A stretch of 64,000 nt of DNA from Chrysophaeum taylorii (taxonomy: Eukaryota; Sar; Pelagophyceae; Pelagomonadales; Pelagomonadaceae), in assembly GCA_029834535.1 (NCBI GenBank), contig JAQMWT010000045.1, positions 1 through 64,000 of the forward strand. Reading direction: 5' to 3'. The notes beneath the pieces are model-generated. The model was not told the origin of the DNA. It saw only the letters and a list, made by a program, of their open reading frames with translations, and did no database searches. Positions 1 through 10,636 of this stretch are shown here, in pieces. The translations under genes were made by a program, and so were the position numbers. The number at the start of each line of letters is the position of its first letter. The first letter of the stretch is position 1.

Positions 1-255
1 TTCGCCAGGAGACAGCCTCACCGAGTAGATAGCACCGCCTCGCCCCCGTTTGCGCCGGTACGCCGTCGGAATCGTCTGTAGAATCGGGGCGTAATGCCGG
101 CAGCCGACTCCGTGCACCATCCCTCCCTTCCGTTAGACGCGTAATCTTCCTGACCCCTCCGACCATTCCTCGCACTCGGTGCGCCATTTGAAGCGGCATA
201 TTCCCTTTGCGAGCAATACTGCTTCGGTGGCGACCGATCTACGAGTACTTTCCGG
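1..255 (-). other. Left edge with a diverged copy of a Cys-rich coding repeat
   Basis: No complete gene is visible. Bases 170-255 resemble bases 1977-2060: both contain the block GCGCCATTTGAAGCGGCAT and, further on, GAGTACTTTCCG. Read on the minus strand, the better-preserved copy at about 2 kb gives a CPAGKYSSSG-type segment like the GCC2/GCC3 cysteine-rich repeats of receptor-like proteins. The copy here has lost that clean frame. This edge may be part of a minus-strand cysteine-rich gene interrupted by the low-complexity tracts that follow, or a misassembled duplicate. Confidence 0.3.
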
Positions 256-1145
<890 letters not shown>

Positions 1146-1176
1146 GGATATATGGATGTGGTGGGGTGTGGGTGAT

Positions 1177-1770
1177 AATTGTTTTTTTGTTGTGATTGGG
1201 GTGGGGTTTGTGTGTGTGGTGTGCTTGTGCTTGCTGGCCGTTTTTTTATTTTTTTGGGTTGTGTTGTCTGTTTTTTATTTTGTTTGTTTTTGTTGCTTCT
1301 GTTACTTGTGTGGTTGTTTGTTTGTTTTGTTTTATTTTTTTTGTGGTTTTATTTTGTGTTTTTGTTTTTCTATCTGCATTCTTCTTTTGTTTGTTTTTTT
1401 TTTTGGTTTTCGTTTTTTTTTCATTTTCTTTTTTCTTTGATGTTGTTTTATCTTTCTTTCTCGTTTTTTTATATGGTTCTTTGTGTTTTTTTTTGGTTTT
1501 TTGATTTTCTGTGGTTTGTTTCTCTTCTCTCTGTTTTTTTTTTTTTTTTTTTTTTCTTAAATTTCTTTCCTTCTTTTTTGTTTTTTTATATTTATTTTTT
1601 GGATTTTTTTTGGTTCTTTTTGCTTGTTTTGATCTTTTGTGATCGGCTTCTGGGGTGTTGTTTTGTTTTTCTTGTTTTTGTGTCTTCTTTTTTTTTTTTT
1701 CTTCTCTGTTCTTATTTTTTCTTTTTTTTTTTTGTTTTGTTAGTGTGTTGTAGTCTTAGTGTTTTTCTGC
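1177..1770. repeat. T-rich low-complexity tract with G admixture
   Basis: About 590 bases of mostly T with G and few A or C. Open frames through it are Phe, Leu, Val and Cys strings and are not genes. It sits directly after the G-rich tract. Together they separate two related coding-like segments (170-255 and 1977-2060), as if one locus had been duplicated or wrongly bridged. Confidence 0.85.
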
Positions 1771-1964
1771 CTGCTTGTTAGCTGTCTTGTTTGTGTGTGC
1801 TGTTTGGTGGTGGCACTGGGCGGGGCGGTTGGGTGGGTATCGTTAGTTATTGGATTGATGTCAGGGTATTCTAAGAAGGGTGTGGGTTTCGTCGTAATGG
1901 TCGTATGTTTGTTTGGGGGGTGGATGTGAGTCGTTCCGTGGGTCGATTGTGGAGGTGCGTTTAT

Positions 1965-2796
1965 GTTTGTTTTCCTTGCACTCGGATGCGCCATTTGAAG
2001 CGGCATCCCCCCCTTGCGACAAGACGGCATTCGTCGCCCGACGACGAGTACTTTCCGGCGGGACACGTTCGTCCGTACAGTATCCGTCGCCAGGTCGTCG
2101 CAGGATCCCGTGGTAATCGTGCCGTCGCTCGAGTACGTCCCTGCCGAGCACGACACGGCGGGACTCCTATAGCACCAGTCGGTGCTGTCGTCGTCGTAGA
2201 ACGTCGTCCCGACCTGCTTGAGCTGACGAGCTCGTGGTGGTGGTGGTGGTGGTGGTGACTCGTCGGAGAGCCGTCGCCCCCCGCACCTTTCTTCTTCTTC
2301 TTCTTCTTCTTCGAACTTGAATTGTGCGAGCAGACGCCGCACGCAGGCCGCGCCCTCAGCGGGCGTCGCGCCCGTAACGACGATTCTTCCACTACCGACG
2401 AGACGGTCCCGACCGCGTCGGCGCGCGAGCGACCGCCTCCGCAAACGTCGCCCGCGACGACACCAAAATGTCTTCCTCGGTCTCGTCGATCCCGAGCCCC
2501 ACGACCTCCAGCGCGTTCAGCCCGCGTCCCCCAGCCCAGTACCGCGGGCTTGCCGCCGTACCCGAACCCAGAGCGGTTGCAGCCTTTAAAACCAGTGCCT
2601 CCATCGCCATCGCCTCGCGCGCCGTCGGAGCCCCGTTGTTGCTGCACCCCACGCCTAAACTTCCGCGTGCGGCCGACCGCACGATCTCCCGCCACTCCTT
2701 TGACTCCTCCCCCGCAGCGGCGAAGCCGACGACCAACGCCCACCACCGCATCATCATTGGCCGAGAACGCACCCCTTCTTTCTGCCACAATATCAA
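1965..2796 (-). CDS. Possible Cys-rich surface-type protein, structure unresolved
   Basis: No single clean frame covers this stretch, but coding-like pieces lie on the minus strand. The 5' piece (from 2796) opens with a short hydrophobic leader (residues WWALVVGFAAAG) and runs for about 134 residues. Further down, two other frames carry cysteine-rich segments: one with CSAGTYSSDG, one with CPAGKYSSSGDEC, both like GCC2/GCC3 or ephrin-receptor-like repeats. Simple repeats, a (TTC)n run near 2290 and a (GGT)n run near 2235, interrupt the region. Short introns, sequencing errors or decay could explain the frame changes. It resembles the Cys-rich part of the large gene at 5.1-10.4 kb, but homology is inferred only from motif style. 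Confidence 0.3.
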
Positions 2797-2831
2797 AAAA
2801 TAAACATTTATATACCGCCATCACTTACTAG

Positions 2832-2881
2832 TCAGGGCTCACAGGGCCCAGAGCTCAGCGCTCAGGGCTCAGGGCCAGGGC
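2832..2881. repeat. Short degenerate tandem repeat (GGGCTCA-like)
   Basis: About seven imperfect copies of a 7-8 base unit (CAGGGCT, CAGAGCT, CAGCGCT) stand in the spacer upstream of the UFD1 gene. No function is apparent. Confidence 0.6.
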
Positions 2882-2959
2882 GGCGAATATCCACCTGCTG
2901 ATCCGTCACAACCTTACTTTTTTTTGGACAGCACAAACAACTCGTTTCGGGAGATGATG

Positions 2960-3033
2960 CTGCCTCATGAAGAAAGAAAGAAAAGAAAGAAAGAGAAGAA
3001 AGAAAGAAGAAAGAAGAAAGAAAGAAAGAAAAG
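2960..3033. repeat. Purine (GAAA/GAAG) microsatellite
   Basis: About 70 bases made almost only of A and G on the plus strand. It sits in the roughly 500-base spacer between the uncertain minus-strand gene and UFD1. Apart from this and the short repeat just before it, the spacer shows no gene. Confidence 0.75.
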
Positions 3034-3323
3034 GCGTGATGGTGCGCGAGGCAATAAACGAATACCCGTGGTCGATCGTCGCTCGCTCCAGTCCTGCGCA
3101 CGGCGGCTAGCGCCGAGAATTCGAGCAGAAGAAGGTTTTTTCGTATCATTCCAAAGGACAAAAGGACAAAAAAGGTCGTCGTCACATAGCATGTAGTGGT
3201 GCATCTCCTGCACTATATAGACTTGCCGCACTTCCAAGTCCCTTGGCGAATTAGATGTGAAATGCGCGTGAAAAGGTTTAGGAAAAGCATTCTGAAAGGG
3301 GTAAGGGTTGTAATAATATCGAG

Positions 3324-4217
3324 ATGCTCTTCGGCGCGCACCTCGGCGAGACGTTCGACGAGCAGTACCACTGCTTTAGCGGGGCGTTCGCCGACAAGCC
3401 GCAGCTGGAGGAGGGCGACAAGATTCTGCTGCCGTCGTCGGCGTTCGAGCAGCTCGCGCGACTCCAGATCGAGTATCCGATGCTCTTCGAGCTGCGTTCC
3501 GCCCGCGGGCGTACGCACTGCGGCGTGATGGAATTCACCGCTCCCGAGGGGAATTGCTACCTGCCATTTTGGATGCTCCAGAACCTGATGCTGGAGGAAG
3601 GTGGCCTCGTCCACGTGAAAAACGTGTCGCTGCCCAAGGCGACGTTCGTGAAATTTAAGCCGCAGAGCGCGGACTTCCTCGACATATCGAATCCGCGCGC
3701 CGTTCTCGAGCGCCAGCTCCGGACATTTTCCTGCGTGACCGTCGGGGACCAGATCTGTTTGCCCTACAACGGCCGACGGTACTTCTTGGAGGTTCAGGAG
3801 GTTCGTCCCGGCGACGCGGCCTGCATTATAGAGACGGATTGCAACGTTGACTTCGACGCTCCCGTCGGGTACCGCGAGCCCCCGCCTCCCCAGCGCGGGC
3901 CCGAGGTCCCCGAGCCCCAGAAGGCGCGACGAGAGGAAGAGGAAGAGGTATTCCAGGCCTTTCAGGGGAGCGGCCAACGTCTCGACGGCAAGGATCTCAA
4001 GGACGCTCAGGCGGCAAAGCTCCAGCCCCTGCCGACCAAAAAGCCACCCCCCCCCAAGCCCAACTTCGACTCGGCCGGCATGACGGCCTCCGGCTCGGCG
4101 CCGAAGGCTATGCCTCCGAAACCTGCGCCTAAGTTCAAGCCCGCCGCCTCCAAGTGGGCCAAAAACGCCAAACCCGCCTTCTCTGGCACCGGCAACAAGC
4201 TCTCCGGCGGACCCTAG
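3324..4217 (+). CDS. UFD1: UFD1-like ubiquitin fusion degradation protein
   Basis: A 297-residue homologue of UFD1, the ubiquitin-binding cofactor that works with NPL4 to recruit ubiquitylated substrates to the AAA ATPase p97/Cdc48. The double-psi barrel core is complete at residues 1-190, with family motifs YPMLFEL, THCGVMEF, YLPFWMLQNLML, KFKPQSADFLDI, NPRAVLE and VDFDAPVGY. The C-terminal third is Pro, Lys and Ala rich, as expected for the p97/NPL4-binding tail. The length is normal for the family. The ATG at 3324 is used because it directly precedes the first conserved block and no longer in-frame start gives homologous sequence. The gene is intronless. In a heterokont alga a second, symbiont-derived UFD1 can serve plastid import (SELMA); no leader is seen here, so this is probably the cytosolic form. 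Confidence 0.95.
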   Translation: MLFGAHLGETFDEQYHCFSGAFADKPQLEEGDKILLPSSAFEQLARLQIEYPMLFELRSARGRTHCGVMEFTAPEGNCYLPFWMLQNLMLEEGGLVHVKNVSLPKATFVKFKPQSADFLDISNPRAVLERQLRTFSCVTVGDQICLPYNGRRYFLEVQEVRPGDAACIIETDCNVDFDAPVGYREPPPPQRGPEVPEPQKARREEEEEVFQAFQGSGQRLDGKDLKDAQAAKLQPLPTKKPPPPKPNFDSAGMTASGSAPKAMPPKPAPKFKPAASKWAKNAKPAFSGTGNKLSGGP

Positions 4218-4295
4218 GTACTTGTCACCCTTGCTCTTCTCCTTCCTTCCCTTACGTTCATAGCGCGCGCGCATTCGACTCGACTCGACACAACC

Positions 4296-4680
4296 CTAGG
4301 CTCCTCCGCCGGTCGGGCCGCTCTTCTTCGCTTTATACATCCCTTTTACATACGGCGACTGCCACATTATGGTGCTGGTGGGTAACTCGTGGACCCACCG
4401 GTGCGAGGCCTGCTCTAAAGCGAACTCGCGGTCTCGTCGCGCAGCAACCAGCCCCAAATTAATACTACTCTTACTCCCGTCCGTAATCTCTCTCTCTCTC
4501 TCGATCGATCGATGAGCGCGGGCAGAATTCTTAATGACCAAAACGAGAATGCCTGCCCGCCGACCGCCCCATAATTCCTATTCGCCGACGTCGGCTGCGC
4601 CTACACTAGAGTACAATCTACCAAAAGCGGTTTGTCGACCTCGCGCGGACAAAGCCGCCGCCGCCGCCGCCGCCGCCATA
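4296..4680 (-). CDS. Candidate small mitochondrial protein, probably spliced
   Basis: The minus strand has two coding-like pieces. At 4680 an ATG opens an Ala/Arg/Ser-rich leader (MAAAAAAALSARGRQTAFGR, then LYSS) that looks like a mitochondrial presequence and soon meets a stop. The 3' piece ends at 4296 with a basic tail (KGMYKAKKSGPTGGGA) and lies in a frame open from 4541. A short intron could join them; possible GT donors lie near 4605, but I could not fix both boundaries. I do not recognise the product. The alternative is that both pieces are chance frames in a 700-base spacer between UFD1 and the next gene. The rest of the spacer to 5124 shows nothing else clear. Confidence 0.35.
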
Positions 4681-5124
4681 TGCTTTGCTTGCTCGCTGAA
4701 TAGTATCGTCTGCGGAGGCTCGGCGCAATAATATCCGTCGACGGTTAGAGCGAGATCCGCGACCTTAGAGCTCGCCAGCGAGGGGACCGCTCACGCTGGA
4801 CGGATATACGATGAACCCCGAAGAGCGTGATTTTCTCTTAAGAAAGGAATGAGACTTCCCAAACATTCATTTCATTCATTACTACGTGTGGCGCCAAAAC
4901 GCACTTAGGGGTCCGTACGATTACTCATGCGACAACAACAAATGTCCACTCCAAATTGTCAACCCAAGATGATGAGATGGGGCCGCCGCGCGAACACGAG
5001 CAACGATGCACGAGACCACAACAACAACCACCAAAGCCTGACGCGTCATCATAAATTGTCGGCACAATCCTGGCAAGGCGATGACATCATCTGCCACTAC
5101 CGAATTTTCGTTCTGACGACAGAG

Positions 5125-8100
5125 ATGATGGTCGCGTGTCTGACGACGACGACGACGATGATGATGATGATCATGGTGGTCGTGCGCGGGAACAAGAATG
5201 AATCGTGCTTTTTGATGGAGATGTTCGACGCGGGGGGTGATGGGTGGCAGGGTGCGTCGTACGAGATTCGAGCGGGTGGAGCCGTGTCGATGTCCGGTTC
5301 TCTGGAATCAGGAGAGAGCGGTGTTGACGAGGTGTGTTTTGCGGACGCATCTTCTTACGAGATTGGTGTGGTGGAGGGCCTGTTTCCCTCGGAAGTGTCT
5401 TGGCGACTCGACAGCCTCGCCGGCGGCGCGCCGGCGACGGTTTCGTTTTGGGTGAAAGAGTCGACGGTCGAGGAAATCGTCGCGCCTCCAATAGATTGCG
5501 ACTTCGACGAGGACTTTTGTTGGTGGAAACGACGCGGTCTCAACTGGAGTCTCGGATCCTCTTCGACGCCCTCCGCCGGGACGGGTCCGGTTGGCGGAGG
5601 GTCATTCGCGTACGTCGAAGCTAGCGGCCGCGACCCCTACTCGGGACCTTTCGTGCTCGAGGCGAGAAGCGCGGGTGGCTGGATGTCGTTTTGGTATCAC
5701 ATGAACGACCGCGGGGCGCGGCGGCTCGACCCCGAGACGGACTGCTATCTCGTCGACGACGGAGTTGGGGAACTCGCGGTGGAGGTTGGGGGCGAAGCGG
5801 TGTGGGAACGAAGCGGTTCGCAGGGCGACGAGTGGCTGCAGGCGGTGGTGCGGGTGTCCCCCCCGGGGTTGGTGAGATTTGTGGGTCGCGTAGGAGCGTG
5901 TTGGGCCTCGGACATTGCGATCGACAGGGTGCGTGCGGTAGGATTCGCGCCGTCGGTGGCGCCGAGTGTCTCGAAATCTCCGACCGCAGCACCCGCGCTC
6001 TCGGCTTGGCCGACGACCGTCGCGAGACGAGTGACGACCTTCGACGAACTCCAGGCAGCGGTCGACGCGTTTGCGGCGGAGATTTTCATCACCTCGCACT
6101 TCATCTCGCTCGGCGCCCCCATAGACCTCTACCACGACACGAGAATTGCTGGAGGAGCATTCGTCGAGGACACGCGGGCCGTCCTCGACGCCGCGTACGC
6201 GTTTCGCGTCTTCTGGACCAGCAAATCTCTCGTGTTGGAGCGTGTCCAGATCCAGCGCGGCTACGATACCGAGGGTGGCGGCTTGTGGGTCGATGGGGGC
6301 GAGGTGGTTTTGAGGGACTGCGTTTTCGTCGCCAACTACGCCAACTACGGCGGCGCTGTTTACGCGAACGCGGGCGTCTTGAGGGCGACCGACACGCATT
6401 TCTACAGCAACGTTGCCTTCTTCAGGGGCGGAGCCATCGAGGTCTGGAAGGGTTCGGTATTCGCGGCGCGGTCGTGCTGGCTCCAGTACAACTACGCCTA
6501 CTCTACGGGCGGAGCCGCTTACGTCGTCGACAGCTCGGCAGATATTTCGAACTCGACCTTTGCCGACAACGCGGCGGCGGAGTTCGCCGGAAGCCTCGGC
6601 ATATCCGAGTCGGTTGTGTTGTCGATGCATGGGGTCACGATGGAGCGCAACACCGCGCCTTATGGAGGGGCGGTCGTCACCAACGTCGGGACCGCCGTCC
6701 GAGCGACAAACTCGCTTTTCTCGAGGAACGTCGCATCATCATCATCATCATCATCATTGGACGACGAAGACTTATTAGGTGGTGGCGCTTTGTACTTGCT
6801 CGAAGGCAGTTTATGGCAGCTATTCGAGTGCAACATCTCGGGTAATGCGGCGGCCGGTTTCGGCGGCGGTATCGCGAGTTCGTCGTCGGAAATCGAGACG
6901 GCGAGGACAATCCTGGCAAACAACAGCGCATCCTTTTACGGCGGCGGCGCGTACGTTTCTGGCGGGTCGTGGCGCGCCACAGATCGCTGCGAGACACTTT
7001 ACAATGTCGCCGGAGAAGGGGGTGGCGGCTTTTTCGCGAACGACCTCGCCGACGTTTATTGGGTCGACGGCGCCGCGACCGCGAACGCCGCCTTCGTCGG
7101 CGGCGGCGGCGTCGACGTGTTCAACGCCTCGTTTCAAGCTTCAGAATGTCGGTGGGTCGATAACGGCGCCTTCAACGGCGCGGGGGTATTGGTGTCGTTG
7201 GGCGGGAGTTTCAAGGGCGAGCGGTGCGCGTGGGAGGGTAACGAAGCGAGCGGAGCCGGCGGCGCGGTCGCGCTGCGCTTCGAAACGAGCGATTACGTTA
7301 TCGCGACGGTCGGCGAAGACATCGTTTTCGCAACGTCGAGTTTTGAGTGCGATGCCTGCAACCTCACCGGTAACAGCGCGTGGTGGGGCGGGGCTCTCTT
7401 CGCCGAAGGCAGCAGCCGCGTCTTCGTTCGCGAATCTCGAATCCTCCGAAACCTGGCGACCATCCGCGGGTCGGCCCTCGCCGTTTCTGACAACGGAATA
7501 ATTCAGCTCTACAAGAATAGGATCGCGACGAACAGAGACAGTTTCAATCAGACGATCGCGTGCGTGTCCTTCAGCACGATCTACGCCGCTCGCAACTACG
7601 CGCGAATCGACCAGACCTTCGACGTCGCGTCGTCGTGCTCGGCTTTTTTGTATTTGGCCAACGACGACGGCGCGGCGTCGCCTTTCCTCACGCCGACGTC
7701 GACGGGCACGGTCGTCGCGAGGCCCTACACATTTCCCTGCGGGCCGGGAACCTACAGCGTCGACGGCCTCGAGCACGGGTCCGCCTTCGTAGACGTCAAC
7801 AACAGGTCCATCGATCAGAACGATCCGACGTGCGATAACGATGGCGCGCGCTGTCCCCCGAGCTGCAGCGCGTGCGGTCCCGGACGATACGCGCAGCTCG
7901 ACCTCGACAGCTACAAGAGAATCGGGCTTTTTTCTTGCGCCGAGTGCCCGGTCGGGCGTTTCCTCCCATTTTCGGAAGAAGAGGACCACCACCCGAAAGA
8001 TTCGGTCGAGGATTGCGTTCTTTGCGCACCGGGTAAATTTGCGGACACGGTCGGCTCGGCGGCGTGCGATTTCTGTCCGCCGGGCACTTACGCGAGCCTC

Positions 8101-10374
8101 GAGGGGGCTTTGTTCTGCACGACCGCCGAGCCGGGGAAATTCGTCCGCGACGCCGGAGCGACCGAACCGGTCGTTTGCCCGGCGGGATCGACGTCGGTCG
8201 GCGGCGCTTCTGTTTGCGCGTCGTGCGACCCGGGTCGCTACCAGGGAGATGCGGGGGAAACCGCGTGCTTCGTCGCGCCGCCAGGAACCTTCGTCAACGC
8301 GAGCGGCGCGAGAGAGCCCGCGTCGTGCCCGGCCGGGACCGTCTCGTTGGGCGCGGGCGCCGTCGAATGCGCGCCGTGTCCCGCGGGAACGTTCCAGCAA
8401 TCCGCGGGATCGAGCTCGTGCGAGATTTGCCCACCCCCCACCACAACCTCCGGCGTTGGGGCAGTTTCCTGCGACGCCTGCGACGCGTCTTTTTACTACG
8501 ACTCTTTTCGGTGCCCCCCCACCAACGTCTCGGCGGCGGCGCGGTGGCCAGAGTGCTGCTACGAGTGCGGCGACGGCCACGAGTGCAATCGCCCGGGAAT
8601 CGACTTGCGGCACCTCCCCATCAAAAGAGGCTGGTGGCGAGCGACGTCTTCCGCGGCGAAAGCCTACGAATGCGAGCTCGACGACAGCTGCGTCGGCTCG
8701 GGTTTTATCTCTGAAAAAAACACCACCACCACCGCGGGACGAAGCCTGTGCGCGGCGGGACACAAGGGCGCGTTGTGCGCCGCGTGCGCGTCGGGGTTTG
8801 CCATAGACCGCGCGCGGAACCGGTGTCGCCGGTGCGTCGCGGGCGGCCGCGACGTTTTCGGGCTGATCGTCGTCGCTTTGGTCTTTGGGAGTTTGGTGAC
8901 GTGGATCCTCAAGCAGCTCGGTTTCTGGAGACTTGGATCCTATCTCGTCACCGCGCTCGTCGACACCCAGAAGTTGTTGGGCGCCTCAAAAATTGAGCAC
9001 GCGGTCGCGATCGTCGCGGAGGCGAGCGCCGACGATCGCCGCCGCCGCCGAGAGGCCGTCGGCAGGTCGTTCGTCGTCAAGTTCAAGATCGTCGCGAGCG
9101 CCTGGCAGATCATGAACAGCGTGCCGGTTACCTTGCCGCAAGTCAGGTTCCCGCGCACCTTTGACCGCGCCCTCAAAATCACGTCCGTTTTCAACCTCGA
9201 TTTGGTCGAATTCGCGGCCTTGGACTGCGTCGTCGCGCGAACGTCGTACTACCAACGCCTCGTCCTCCAGACGCTGGCGTTTCCGTTTGTTGTTGCGTTT
9301 TTAATCGTCGTCGTTGGTGCCGCGTACGCGGCGCGGCGCCGAAAGTGGCCGCGAGAGGAAGTCGCGTACGGCTCGTTGGTGCTGACCTTCGTGCTTCTGC
9401 CGCAGTGCTCCGCCACCGCCTTCCAGTACTTTTCGTGCACCAAGTACGACAGTGGCGACGGCACCACGCTCAAAGTCATGGTTGTGGACCCTCTGATTCG
9501 GTGTCGCGGACGCCGCTACCGACGCTGGCTCTCGGTCGTGCTCTCGGTCGTTGCCGTCTGGCCGATCGGCGTCCCGACGTTGTGGTTTGTCGTGCTCTGG
9601 AGGGCGCGGGCGAGAATCAACCCCGAGGTGGAAGAGGAATCTTCCAAAACGCCACCACATGGGGAGGAGAGGCGCCACCAAGTCGCGGTTCGAGAAGAGG
9701 AAAAGCTAAAGCTCCGCGGCGGCGATATCCGGTCCCTCGGATTTTTGATCGACGAATACTGGCCGAAGATGTACCTGTTTCCTCTCTTCGACGCGCTGCG
9801 CCGCATCTTCCTCTCGGGATGCCTCGCCCTCTTCTCTCCGGGCTCGGCCGCGCAAATCGCCGTCGGCCTCGTCGGCGCGACCGCCTCCCAGATGGTTTAC
9901 TCCTACTCGCGGCCATTCGTTTCGTCCGACGACAACGTCGTCTCCGAGGTCGCCCAACTCCAGGTCGTCATCCTCTTCCTCGCCTCTCTCCTCGTCTTTG
10001 TGGCAAAAGAACTCGAGTCGAACGAATCCTTCTTTTCCTCGGACGCCTTCGCGGCGCTCCTCGTCGCAATCTACTTTGCCGCCTTCTTCGTCGCCGTCCG
10101 AGCTATCTTGGTCGGCGCCTTTGGGGCGCGCGCCCTCGACTCCGCGCGAACAAGACTCCTCGACTTGTGTACGAAAAGAAAGTCGTCATCATCGTCGCAA
10201 GATGGAAATCGCGAAGAGGAAGTGGCGAGCGAAGAAGACGACGTCGTGATCTTCTGCGACGACGACCCGAGACTTGCGCTGCGCCAACACCGGACCACCT
10301 CCGAAGATGGTCTCTGGGCCGTCGAGTCTCCCAATGGCGAGAAACCACCACCACCACCACCACCACCAGCTTAG
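5125..10374 (+). CDS. Giant membrane protein: MAM, beta-helix repeats, Cys-rich repeats, multipass C-terminus
   Basis: A predicted 1749-residue cell-surface protein. I start at ATG 5125 because the next residues (MMVACLTTTTTMMMMIMVVV) form a signal-like leader; the frame is open further upstream to 4927 but with low-complexity sequence. In order: a MAM-like domain (about residues 125-265, CDFDEDFCWW near its start); a Pro/Ser linker; a right-handed beta-helix region (about 320-830) with repeated GGAVY, GGGALYL, GGGIASS and GGGAYV motifs as in Pmp and pectate-lyase-like proteins; a Cys-rich stretch (about 900-1165) with CPAGTF, CPPGTY and CDPGRY repeats of the GCC2/GCC3 or ephrin-receptor-like type; then several membrane segments from about 1190 to 1640 and a basic-acidic tail ending in Pro repeats. 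This layout recalls large stramenopile surface proteins of unknown role. Adhesion or ligand sensing is an inference. No introns are apparent. Confidence 0.85.
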   Translation: MMVACLTTTTTMMMMIMVVVRGNKNESCFLMEMFDAGGDGWQGASYEIRAGGAVSMSGSLESGESGVDEVCFADASSYEIGVVEGLFPSEVSWRLDSLAGGAPATVSFWVKESTVEEIVAPPIDCDFDEDFCWWKRRGLNWSLGSSSTPSAGTGPVGGGSFAYVEASGRDPYSGPFVLEARSAGGWMSFWYHMNDRGARRLDPETDCYLVDDGVGELAVEVGGEAVWERSGSQGDEWLQAVVRVSPPGLVRFVGRVGACWASDIAIDRVRAVGFAPSVAPSVSKSPTAAPALSAWPTTVARRVTTFDELQAAVDAFAAEIFITSHFISLGAPIDLYHDTRIAGGAFVEDTRAVLDAAYAFRVFWTSKSLVLERVQIQRGYDTEGGGLWVDGGEVVLRDCVFVANYANYGGAVYANAGVLRATDTHFYSNVAFFRGGAIEVWKGSVFAARSCWLQYNYAYSTGGAAYVVDSSADISNSTFADNAAAEFAGSLGISESVVLSMHGVTMERNTAPYGGAVVTNVGTAVRATNSLFSRNVASSSSSSSLDDEDLLGGGALYLLEGSLWQLFECNISGNAAAGFGGGIASSSSEIETARTILANNSASFYGGGAYVSGGSWRATDRCETLYNVAGEGGGGFFANDLADVYWVDGAATANAAFVGGGGVDVFNASFQASECRWVDNGAFNGAGVLVSLGGSFKGERCAWEGNEASGAGGAVALRFETSDYVIATVGEDIVFATSSFECDACNLTGNSAWWGGALFAEGSSRVFVRESRILRNLATIRGSALAVSDNGIIQLYKNRIATNRDSFNQTIACVSFSTIYAARNYARIDQTFDVASSCSAFLYLANDDGAASPFLTPTSTGTVVARPYTFPCGPGTYSVDGLEHGSAFVDVNNRSIDQNDPTCDNDGARCPPSCSACGPGRYAQLDLDSYKRIGLFSCAECPVGRFLPFSEEEDHHPKDSVEDCVLCAPGKFADTVGSAACDFCPPGTYASLEGALFCTTAEPGKFVRDAGATEPVVCPAGSTSVGGASVCASCDPGRYQGDAGETACFVAPPGTFVNASGAREPASCPAGTVSLGAGAVECAPCPAGTFQQSAGSSSCEICPPPTTTSGVGAVSCDACDASFYYDSFRCPPTNVSAAARWPECCYECGDGHECNRPGIDLRHLPIKRGWWRATSSAAKAYECELDDSCVGSGFISEKNTTTTAGRSLCAAGHKGALCAACASGFAIDRARNRCRRCVAGGRDVFGLIVVALVFGSLVTWILKQLGFWRLGSYLVTALVDTQKLLGASKIEHAVAIVAEASADDRRRRREAVGRSFVVKFKIVASAWQIMNSVPVTLPQVRFPRTFDRALKITSVFNLDLVEFAALDCVVARTSYYQRLVLQTLAFPFVVAFLIVVVGAAYAARRRKWPREEVAYGSLVLTFVLLPQCSATAFQYFSCTKYDSGDGTTLKVMVVDPLIRCRGRRYRRWLSVVLSVVAVWPIGVPTLWFVVLWRARARINPEVEEESSKTPPHGEERRHQVAVREEEKLKLRGGDIRSLGFLIDEYWPKMYLFPLFDALRRIFLSGCLALFSPGSAAQIAVGLVGATASQMVYSYSRPFVSSDDNVVSEVAQLQVVILFLASLLVFVAKELESNESFFSSDAFAALLVAIYFAAFFVAVRAILVGAFGARALDSARTRLLDLCTKRKSSSSSQDGNREEEVASEEDDVVIFCDDDPRLALRQHRTTSEDGLWAVESPNGEKPPPPPPPPA

Positions 10375-10463
10375 ATCAACACATTTAAGTAGTTGTTATT
10401 TATTCTTCTTCTGTGTACACAGAGGAGAGGAAAAAATCCTCCCGTGTGTGTGGTGAAATCTGG

Positions 10464-10464
10464 T

Positions 10465-10500
<36 letters not shown>

Positions 10501-10502
10501 TT
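10464..10502. repeat. (TTTA)n microsatellite
   Basis: About nine copies of TTTA lie just beyond the giant membrane-protein gene, in the spacer shared with the convergent gene at 10637-11434. It may fall in a 3' untranslated region. Confidence 0.9.
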
Positions 10503-10636
10503 AGGACTGTTGGCAACGGCTCTTAATGACTGACGACGAGACCAGAAGAGAAGAACAACAGAGAAAGGAACTTGGCGGCGAGAGAAGAAGAGGGAGGAAG
10601 ACGACGTCGTCGTCGTCGTCGTCGTCGTCGGGGGAC

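Noticed and set aside
1179-1781. Phe/Leu/Cys-rich 200-residue protein
   Set aside because: It follows from the T-rich tract and has no protein-like composition.
7141-8763. 540-residue Arg-rich frame on the minus strand
   Set aside because: It is the antisense shadow of the giant membrane-protein gene in GC-rich DNA. The sense strand has clear domains.
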